Origin: Desulfobulbaceae bacterium
GTDB lineage: Bacteria; Desulfobacterota; Desulfobulbia; Desulfobulbales; DAOVSZ01
Direction of reading: 5' to 3'
Assembly (NCBI GenBank): GCA_030627725.1
Contig: DAOVSZ010000097.1
Coordinates: forward strand, 1-8,611
Length of the DNA: 8,611 nucleotides
Below the pieces are notes generated by a model, which was given only the letters and a program-made list of their open reading frames with translations, did no database searches and was not told the origin of the DNA. Position 1 is the stretch's first letter. Every line of letters begins with the position of its first letter. Below are positions 1 through 7,800 of the stretch, piece by piece. The translations under genes were made by a program, and so were the position numbers.

Positions 1-3000
1 ATGAAGGATGTCCTGTTTCTTTCTGAGGTCATAGTCGGCCCGGGCCAGGTCTATGGCGCTGTCCAGGAGTTCGGCCAGGTCGGCATCAGCCATCTCTCCG
101 CTGTAGGGCCTGCTGAATTGAAGAAGATTGTTGACGATCTTGGCGGCGCCGGCAGCGGATTTCCTGATGCCGTCCAGAAAAAAATCAATCTCCTTTTGCC
201 TGAAATAGTCCTTGACCCCGGCGAGATCAATGCCGCATTTTTTTGCAACTTCCAGGTTCACCGGCATATCCTCGGACAGTCCTTGCTCAATGACCTGGAT
301 GGACTGGAGGATAGCGGAAAGCGGCGTATTGATCTCATGGGAAACGCCGGCTGCAAGACCGGCTATGGTTGCCATCTTTTCGCTCTGCAGCAGCCGTTCT
401 TCCATATTCTTCCGTTCGGTGATGTCCCAGGAGACATTCAGAATGCCGGTGCATTCGCCATTTTCAGCAAAGGTGGGAGTCCTGACGGTCTGTACGAAAA
501 GACGTTTGCCGTTTCGGACATATGCCTCCTCAACCTCTTCGCTCTCTCCCTTTTCCATGATCCGCCGCTCATTATCCCGGTATTTTTCAGCAAGCTCCGG
601 AGGGGAAAAATCGAAATCGGTCCTGCCGAGGATCTCCTCCGGCCCGACACCGAGGTCTTCCTCATAGCTCGCATTGCAGGAGATATAAACGCCGTTCCGG
701 TCTTTTTGAAGTATCCTCTGGGGCAGGCTGTTCGCCAATGTCCTGTAGCGGTGTTCACTGTCACGCAGTTTCTCTTCGGCAACCCGACGTTTTTTCTCCT
801 GTTTTAAGGCGTAGATGGCATAACTTATATCGCTGGCAGCCTCAATGAACAAGTCCCGCTCTTCTTTTTCGTTCAGGATTATAAGAGGCGCCGATACGGT
901 GAGGAAACCGTAACTTTTCCCTTCATAGAGAAGAGGGCTGGATAAAATGCCGGCGCCTTGGTAGTCGTTGCTTAAAGGGCATTCCCGGCAATACGCAGCC
1001 GGATCAGCAACCTCAACCAGGCGGTCATGGCTCTCCATCACCTTTGTGATACAGCGGGGAAGATGCCCTGCCTTGATCTTCTCTGTCATGGCGGAGAAGT
1101 TATGGCCCAGGCCGGCCTGGGCTATGCCGGCGTTCCCGCCGTCTTCATCAAGCAGCATGATCCAGGCGCTGCGATAGCCCCGGTTGGCCACCAATATATC
1201 GCATATGGCCTGGACAAGAGGGAGCTCTTCTTTCTGGCCGGTTATCGCCCGGTGCATCCTGTTCATGGTCTGCAGCGCCAGGTTGAGGTGCTTGATCTTC
1301 TCTTCCCGCCTTTGCAATTCGGTGATGTCGCGACCGGCGACCACCAGGGCCTGGCGGCTGCCGTCCTCGTTAAAGAGAGGGATCTTGACGATATCAAACA
1401 CCCTGAATGTGCCGTCGTGTCTGAAAATGGTCTCTTTCCCTCTGGATGGCTCTCGATACTGCCACGCCATATTGTCGCTTTCAATGCAGTCCCTGAAGGC
1501 ATTGCGGTAAATATCACTGCACGACGCAATCTCCTCGTCTGTTTTTCCTCTATAGTCCGCGTCCTTAAGCTGAAACAGGTCCAATTCATACTCGTTGGCC
1601 AGCAGCCAGTGGCCTCGGCCGTCCTTGAGGCAGATTATGTCCGGCACGGTATTGACAACGATATCCAGCAAGCGGGTCTGATTCCACAGTTCTTTTTCAA
1701 GCCGGCGCTCGATGGTAATGTCCCGGAAGAGACAGTGGCTCTGGATAAAAAACCCTTCCTGATCATAGGCGGCCCTGCCGTTGAATGAGGCTAGAATAAT
1801 GGAACCGTCCTTTTTGACCAGTTCCAGTTCAACATCGTGCGACTCTCCTTTTTCCTTTAAAACAGGGTATGTTTTCTGAAACTTTTCCCGGGAGCCGGGA
1901 GCCAGAAAATCAATAAATTTTCTGCCGAGCGCCTCGTTTCTTTCGTAGCCCAGCAATTCCAGCCAGGAGGAGTTTACTTCGATCAGGTATCCGTCCATTT
2001 CAAGGGATTGATAAGGCAGCGGGGCCCTGTCATAGAGGAGACGGAAACGTTTTTCCTTTGACTGCAGGTCGGCCTGGGCCTTACGGTCTTTTGCCTTCAG
2101 TTTGGCCAGAAACCAGAGAAAAGGGGTGCAAAGGGCGAGAAGGGAGAAAAAGAGCAGCCACGGAAAACGCATGACAAGGGAGCTTGCTTTGTCAAGGGTT
2201 GCGGCCGGGACATGGGAGAGCAGGATCCAGTAACAGTCCCGGTGTTCATAGGTCGTTTTGCTGGGAGCAAAGGCGGTGGGCGCGCCGGAACTGGAAATAT
2301 GGCCCGGCCCCAAAGGGAAGACCTTGTGAAAAGTAAACAAGCCGTGCCGGGTGGCCAGCTGGCCGCTGTCCTGTTTTTGCAATGCGGCCCAGACCTCGGG
2401 GTGCCGGGAACTGAAGGAGCGTTTATGGGTAAGCATAAAGCCCCACGCGTCTTCCGGCTTAGGGGCCAGCAGCCAGTAGCCGTCCCGGTTGAGAACAACC
2501 GGATGGCCCATCAGGCGGCCGATTCCCTCGTCGGTCTTATGGTGGACAAAGATGTCTTTGTAGCTCTCCAGAAGGATACGGCCGTAATAGTTGAAGAGAA
2601 TGATGCCGCGTTTGACGCCTGCGCTGTCGAAAACAGGGGCGCCGATGCGGAGCATCGGTTTCAGGGGCCGTTCTATCTCGCCGTGCTCGATATTCAGGTC
2701 CATGGGAGAGAAAAAAATCTGCCCTTTGTCAAGCTGGAAGGTGTCGGTAAAATAATAGCGTTGTGATTTGTCCTGCAGCTCGTGCTCAGGGACCTTCACG
2801 GCCCTGCCGTTTTGCAAGTTTACCCGGACAATCTCCATGCCGTTTTCATCAAGATAGCGGATCTGAGTATAATTCCTTTTAGCGGCTGCAAAAGCAGCAA
2901 AACCCTGGTTAACATGATCACGTATTTGCCGGTCTTCCGGGTGGTCCAGAAGCTTCCGAAGCCCGGGGGCCTCGGTGAAGAACAGCACATCCCTGGTAAT

Positions 3001-3171
3001 GGCGGCTGTCTCCTTCCGGAAGACCTCGACCCCCATCTCCAGATGTATCTTTTCGGCGGTTTTCAGGTCGGACAGCTCTTTTTGGATGGAGAGATGGAGA
3101 TGGAGAGACAGAATGACCGCCAGGAGTACGGCGAACAGTGCAAGAGAGATAAAAAAATTCTTTATTATCAT
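1..3171 (-). CDS. Membrane sensor histidine kinase (dCache-PAS-PAS-GAF-PAS-HisKA), C-terminus cut off by the window edge
   Basis: An open frame of 1057 codons runs from ATG at 3171 to position 1 without a stop; I read every codon. TM helices are near residues 6-24 and 331-354. The roughly 300-residue periplasmic part between them looks like a dCache sensor (RYLDENGMEIVRVN at 106-119, RYYFTDTF at 138-145). Inside the cell follow PAS near 370-490, PAS near 497-617, a GAF-like domain near 620-775 with cysteines C707, C728 and C731, and PAS near 803-920. The H-box is GVSHEINTPLSAIL with the predicted phosphorylated histidine H945. H945 to the serine of QFSR is 75 residues, against 51 in both neighbouring kinases. 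Expected role: autophosphorylation in response to an extracytoplasmic and a cytoplasmic signal; ligand unknown. The start overlaps the stop of the upstream gene (ATGA). The ATPase and any receiver lie beyond the window. Confidence 0.93.
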   Translation of the reverse strand, partial: MIIKNFFISLALFAVLLAVILSLHLHLSIQKELSDLKTAEKIHLEMGVEVFRKETAAITRDVLFFTEAPGLRKLLDHPEDRQIRDHVNQGFAAFAAAKRNYTQIRYLDENGMEIVRVNLQNGRAVKVPEHELQDKSQRYYFTDTFQLDKGQIFFSPMDLNIEHGEIERPLKPMLRIGAPVFDSAGVKRGIILFNYYGRILLESYKDIFVHHKTDEGIGRLMGHPVVLNRDGYWLLAPKPEDAWGFMLTHKRSFSSRHPEVWAALQKQDSGQLATRHGLFTFHKVFPLGPGHISSSGAPTAFAPSKTTYEHRDCYWILLSHVPAATLDKASSLVMRFPWLLFFSLLALCTPFLWFLAKLKAKDRKAQADLQSKEKRFRLLYDRAPLPYQSLEMDGYLIEVNSSWLELLGYERNEALGRKFIDFLAPGSREKFQKTYPVLKEKGESHDVELELVKKDGSIILASFNGRAAYDQEGFFIQSHCLFRDITIERRLEKELWNQTRLLDIVVNTVPDIICLKDGRGHWLLANEYELDLFQLKDADYRGKTDEEIASCSDIYRNAFRDCIESDNMAWQYREPSRGKETIFRHDGTFRVFDIVKIPLFNEDGSRQALVVAGRDITELQRREEKIKHLNLALQTMNRMHRAITGQKEELPLVQAICDILVANRGYRSAWIMLLDEDGGNAGIAQAGLGHNFSAMTEKIKAGHLPRCITKVMESHDRLVEVADPAAYCRECPLSNDYQGAGILSSPLLYEGKSYGFLTVSAPLIILNEKEERDLFIEAASDISYAIYALKQEKKRRVAEEKLRDSEHRYRTLANSLPQRILQKDRNGVYISCNASYEEDLGVGPEEILGRTDFDFSPPELAEKYRDNERRIMEKGESEEVEEAYVRNGKRLFVQTVRTPTFAENGECTGILNVSWDITERKNMEERLLQSEKMATIAGLAAGVSHEINTPLSAILQSIQVIEQGLSEDMPVNLEVAKKCGIDLAGVKDYFRQKEIDFFLDGIRKSAAGAAKIVNNLLQFSRPYSGEMADADLAELLDSAIDLARADYDLRKKQDILH

Positions 3172-4766
3172 ACCTGTTCTCCTTCCGAGAGGACCTTTCG
3201 CACCTCTATGGCCAGCTGGTGGATGGAAAGGGGTTTGGACAGAAAAGCACGAATCCCGGCATCCAGGACCTTCTCCCTGCTTAACAGTGAACTGTAGCCG
3301 GAGCAGAGAACGATGGGCAGAGAGGGCCGGACCTGCAGGAGCTCCGTGGCAAGCTCGGTCCCCAGCAGACCGGGCATGGTCTGGTCGGTGATCACCAGGT
3401 CAAAATCGTCCGGAGCGGCGCGGAATGCCTGTAAGGCCGCAACAGGGCTGCTGAATGAGGTCACATGGTAGCCCAGGTATTTGAGCATCCGTTCACCGAC
3501 CACTGCGAGAGCAGGATCGTCGTCAACCAGCAGGACCCTTTCATCGCCGCGGCAAAGGGGAACATCGTCTTCTGTTTTTTCCGGTCCGGCCGCATCGGTG
3601 ACCGGAAAAAACAGCTCAAAGGTTGTGCCTGCCGCCGGTTCGCTGGAAACGGTAATGGAGCCGTCATATTCCTTGACAATGCCGTGGACCACGGAGAGTC
3701 CCATGCCGGTGCCCTTGCCTTCTTCCTTGGTGGTGAAAAAGGGATCAAAGATACGATCCATGACAACCCGCTCCATTCCGCAGCCGGTGTCTTTCACGGC
3801 AAGCCGCAGATACGGACCGGGCTTAAGGTCCCGAGACCGCTCCGCCTCTTTCTTCTCCACAGTGACCGGCTCCACAGTGACCGGGCCGAGGCTGACATCA
3901 AGAACGCCTTTTTTCTCCTGCATGGCATGGAAGCTGTTGGTGCAGAGATTCATGATGATTTGGTGGATTTCAGTCGGGTCCGCCATGACCTTTTCCGGGC
4001 CGGTTGCAATATTCGTACGGACCTCAATTGACGTCGGCAGACTGGCCCTGAGCAGTTTCAATGCCTCCTTGACCGCCGGATAAATCTGGATGGGATAGCG
4101 TTCGCGCTGGGATTTGCGGCTGAAGGCAAGAATCTGGCCCACCAGGTCCCGGGCCCGTTTCCCTGCCGTTTTTACCTGCTGCAAATCGCTCTTGAGTTGG
4201 CTATTGTCATGAACCGCCTCAAGGGCAAGATCGCTATACCCAAGGATGGCCGCGAGGATATTGTTAAAGTCATGGGCAATGCCGCCGGCCAGGGTGCCGA
4301 TGGCTTCAAGCTTCTGGGCCTGATGCAGTTCGGCGGTCCTTTTCTTCACCTCTTCTTCAAGATATTTCTGGTAGCGCTGGTTTTCCCGGACCAGGGCGGT
4401 CCGCTCAAGGGCCTTTGTGACCGCATGCTCAAGAAGGGCCATGTCTCTGATCGGTTTGGTGATATAGTCCCAGGCCCCAAGCTTCACGGCCTTGATAGCA
4501 TCATCAATGGTCCCCATCCCGGAAACGATGATCACCGGCGTATCAGGGGATTCATTCTTGATAGCGTCCAGGATCTGCAGACCGTCAACCTTGGGCAGCC
4601 GCAGGTCGGTCAATACGGCATCCGCCCCTTTGTTGCGGAAGATCTCAAGGCCTTCCCGGCCATCGGCGGCCTGCAGCAGAGAATAGCCAAGGGTTGTCAT
4701 ATAGGTGACAACCGCGTGGCGGACAATGGGATCGTCTTCAATATAGAGGAGTCTGGCAGTGTTCAT
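3168..4766 (-). CDS. Soluble hybrid histidine kinase with receivers at both ends (REC-HisKA-HATPase-REC)
   Basis: This 532-residue protein has no TM helix or PAS domain. The first receiver (about 5-120) has acidic D11/D12, predicted phosphoacceptor D54 (VLTDLRLP), S82 and K104. A charged, probably coiled-coil linker (about 121-150) leads to the H-box GGIAHDFNNIL with H165. The ATPase shows an N-box (266-282, MNLCTN), DTGCGM (326-331), DPFFTTK and GKGTGMGL (350-357). The second receiver (about 410-527) has D415-D417, phosphoacceptor D461 (VITDQTMP) and K511. All catalytic residues are present, so both receivers and the kinase should be active. Likely role: a cytoplasmic relay or integrator whose kinase is controlled by phosphorylation of the N-terminal receiver. 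It follows the membrane hybrid kinase by 51 bp and overlaps the next kinase by 4 bp. Its core and last receiver closely resemble those of the upstream kinase. The ATG at 4766 has only a weak GGTGA just before it, but the next Met (residue 23) is inside the receiver. Confidence 0.95.
   Translation of the reverse strand: MNTARLLYIEDDPIVRHAVVTYMTTLGYSLLQAADGREGLEIFRNKGADAVLTDLRLPKVDGLQILDAIKNESPDTPVIIVSGMGTIDDAIKAVKLGAWDYITKPIRDMALLEHAVTKALERTALVRENQRYQKYLEEEVKKRTAELHQAQKLEAIGTLAGGIAHDFNNILAAILGYSDLALEAVHDNSQLKSDLQQVKTAGKRARDLVGQILAFSRKSQRERYPIQIYPAVKEALKLLRASLPTSIEVRTNIATGPEKVMADPTEIHQIIMNLCTNSFHAMQEKKGVLDVSLGPVTVEPVTVEKKEAERSRDLKPGPYLRLAVKDTGCGMERVVMDRIFDPFFTTKEEGKGTGMGLSVVHGIVKEYDGSITVSSEPAAGTTFELFFPVTDAAGPEKTEDDVPLCRGDERVLLVDDDPALAVVGERMLKYLGYHVTSFSSPVAALQAFRAAPDDFDLVITDQTMPGLLGTELATELLQVRPSLPIVLCSGYSSLLSREKVLDAGIRAFLSKPLSIHQLAIEVRKVLSEGEQV
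3179..3184 (-). promoter_or_regulatory. Strong Shine-Dalgarno site for the partial sensor kinase
   Basis: AAGGAG lies 7 nt before the ATG at 3171 and inside the last codons of the upstream receiver-kinase gene. With the ATGA overlap it fixes this start and suggests translational coupling or re-initiation by ribosomes finishing the upstream gene. Confidence 0.75.
3855..3884 (-). repeat. Perfect 15 bp tandem duplication inside the receiver-kinase gene
   Basis: Two exact adjacent copies (3855-3869 and 3870-3884) of ctccacagtgaccgg on the plus strand. Fifteen bases keep the frame and give the doubled peptide PVTVEPVTVE (about residues 295-304), between the N-box and DTGCGM of the ATPase domain. 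It is probably a slippage duplication in a tolerant surface loop. Confidence 0.9.
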
Positions 4767-4817
4767 GTCACCAACATTTTAGATTCTTAGAATACGTAGT
4801 CATGCCGAACAGTTACC
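4767..4817 (-). other. Short intergenic gap between the two hybrid kinase genes
   Basis: 51 bp separate the TGA of the membrane hybrid kinase from the ATG of the soluble one. It contains the small palindrome ATTCT-T-AGAAT (4783-4793) and a weak GGTGA next to the start codon (4768-4772). I see no GC-rich hairpin with a T-run, so there is no sign that transcription stops here. Read-through as one operon is the simplest view. Confidence 0.55.
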
Positions 4818-7800
4818 TCAGCTTTCATCCAGAACTTCCCTGATTGCCAGCAAAAGTTCATCTTTATAAATTGGTTTGGTGACATATTTTTTAATACCTA
4901 TAGCCAGGGCATCTTCCTTGGAAACAATATCGCTATGTCCTGTGCAGAGGATAATCGGCAATGCAGGCCTGATTTTCTGAACTTCCTTCGTCAGCTCCAC
5001 ACCGCTCAGTCTCGGCATGGTCTGGTCTGTGATAAGCAGATCAAACTGCTCTGGTTGAGCTCGGATTTTCTCCAGGGCATCCCTGCTGTCTGTTGTGATA
5101 GTTACGGCATAACCACGGTTCTCCAGTTGCTTTTTATGTATCTGAACAAGCAGAAGTTCATCATCTACAACTAAAATCCGTTCGTTTCCTGTGAGCAGGG
5201 GCGCCTCCTGCTCTGATTCTTTGGAAGCAGAGTCTTCAGGGCTGGCGGCTTCCCCTTGCAATGCCGGTATATAGACAGAAAAAGTACTCCCTTCAACCGG
5301 TGTGCTCTCAACCCTGATAAATCCTTTGTAATCCTGAATGATCCCATGAACAACAGCCAGGCCCAGACCTGTGCCCTTATCCATCTCTTTGGTGGTAAAA
5401 TAGGGCTCAAAAATGCGTTCCTTTGTGGCTTCATCCATGCCGCAGCCGGTGTCACTGACGGACAGGACAACAAACGGTCCGGCAGATACACCGGATTCAT
5501 AGACGATTTCTTCAGCAGCTATTTCCCTGCGATATAGTCTTACGGTCAATGTTCCCTTTTCTTTTTTCATGGCATGGAGAGCGTTCGTACACAAGTTCAT
5601 CATAATTTGATGGATGTTGGTCGGATCAGCCCAAATTTTTCCGCATTCCTTATCAATATCTTCCTGTATAATGAGAGTGCTTGGCAATGAAGAGCCCAGC
5701 ATTCTCAATGCTTCTTTGACTATCAGATGTGGATTAAGAGATTGCAGATGATGCTCTGACTTACGACTGAAGGCGAGAATCTGCTGCACAAGGTCTGCTG
5801 CCCGCCTGCTTGATTTTATGACGAGATCGAGATCTTTTTCTGCGGGGTTGTCAGGCGGGATTTTGTCTTTGGCAAGTTTAGAGCAACCGATGATGGCCGA
5901 GAGAATATTGTTGAAGTCATGGGCAATGCCGCCTGCCAGGGTGCCGATGGCTTCCATCTTGTTGACCTGGAAAAGCTCTTCCTCAAGCCGTTTTTGTTCC
6001 GTGATGTCTTTGGCCACATGGGCGATATATTCGAGTTTGCCTTGTTCGTCAAACACCGGAGCGGCTGAGACCAAAAAGGTTTTCTTCAGCTTTTCATGGC
6101 GCATTTCCCTGGTGTAGGGCTCAAATGTCTCCTTTGTCTCCAGAAGTGGACAATCTTGACAGGGGTCTTTTGAGCCATGAAAGAGCTCATGACAATGCTT
6201 GCCGATAATCTCATCACAGGGAAGATCAAGGGTGGTGCATGCCGCCTGATTGACTTTTATTACGCGCAAGTCAGTATCCTGAAGGATGACAATATCGGTA
6301 AAAGAGTTAAAGGTCCGGTCCCACTGCTCTTCACTTTTGCGAATGGCGTTTTCTATCTTTTTCCGATCAGTGATATCATGGGCAATTCCAGTAATGCTTG
6401 CGAGTTGACCCTGCGCATCATAATGAAAGTTGGAAGTCCACAGCAGATCATGGACAGCGCCTGTTTCCAGGTTGACCTGCCGGTTTTCAATACTTGCCTG
6501 AGGAAGCTGTTTTTTAAGGCAATTCTCAAACCAGGCCGTTGTCATGTCACGATCATCCGGATGAAGAAACTGAAAGGCATTTTGGCCGATGAGTTGTTCC
6601 GGATCAGGGCCGAATATTTCCTTGCCCATATGGTTGACGTAGAGCAGTTTTCCTTCATTATCCACCAGCGTTACAAGATCGGTCGTTCCTTCCACCAGCT
6701 CCAGGTATGTTTGTTGAACCTGTTTACTCTCGGTAATATCACGGAAAATCTCCAGCTTAGACAGAGTGCCGTCAGGATTTTTCAGGGGAGTATCGATCAG
6801 ATCATAGGTTCTCTGGTTCTTAAGAGACTGCCACTCCCAACGGACGGTTTTCCCCTGGAATACCTCTTTATTTTTACACCATGGACATTCCGCACTGCGA
6901 TCGTGAAAATACTCAAAGCATTTTTGGCCCTTGATCTTGCCGAATGCATCTTTGAGGATGGGGTTTACATACTCAATATCATGGTGTGCGTTCACGATGT
7001 AGACGCCGTCGACCATACTGTTCAGGATGTTCCGAAAATTGTTTCTTTCACGACGCGCCTCCTCGCGGCTTGTAAGTATTTCATTTTCAGCCTGCTTGCG
7101 CTCGGTTATGTCACGGCAAAGCGACAGTATTTGCAGCCTATCTTCTGTCTCAACAACCTTTGCATTAATTTCAATCGGCACAACTGTGCCATCTCTATGG
7201 ACATAGTTAATCTCCAGATCTTTGACAAACCCTTGCTCCAGACATTTTTTTACTTCCTTGGCATTTCTCTCAAGGTCATGTGGCGCTGTCCATTCGATAA
7301 CACTTCTCCCAAGAATGTCATCCAGCGTTTCATGCCCTGTCAGACGAACATATTCCTGATTCGCATCGATTACTTTGCCGGCTTCATCAAGAATGAGATA
7401 ACCCGTGTCAGTGGTATTAATCAGAGTACGATATTTTTCTTCGCTTTCCCGCATCTTTTCATGTTGTTTACGGATTCCCCGGTCGGTTTGCCGCAGTATC
7501 ACATAATAAAAACTCAGTACACCGCCCAACAGGAGCAGCGCACAGAGAACAGTCGCTGTAACGAGTCGGGCAAACTGAGCTTTTATTGCTGTAATGTCAC
7601 GTAATATGAGCAGGTCTCCGATCTCGGCGCCGGACGCATCTTTCATGGGATGAATAATCAGTTGCCACGACTTGTTGTCGAACTGCACCTCCCTTTCCAA
7701 AGTGCCATGCCTATGCCCCGTGTCACCGTAAATAGAGCTGTCCAATTCGGACGGGAAATGGGGTTGCGTATAATAAATGAGCGCCACTTTCTCGTAGCGT

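Noticed and set aside
1..3297. Plus-strand open frames at 1-807, 1027-1788, 2212-2766 and 2782-3297
   Set aside because: They lie opposite the continuous 1057-codon minus frame, which shows ordered TM, dCache, PAS, GAF and H-box motifs. The plus frames show none.
3465..4790. Plus-strand open frames opposite the soluble receiver kinase
   Set aside because: The minus frame has complete receiver and kinase catalytic motifs; the plus frames are GC-driven shadows.
4783..4793. Palindrome ATTCTTAGAAT between the hybrid kinase genes as a terminator
   Set aside because: The stem is five mostly A/T pairs with a 1 nt loop and no following T-run, so it cannot form a useful terminator.
6177..7604. 475-codon plus-strand open frame opposite the PAS region of the hybrid kinase
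   Set aside because: Its translation has no recognisable domain, while the minus frame encodes clear PAS domains across the same bases. It is a long antisense shadow.
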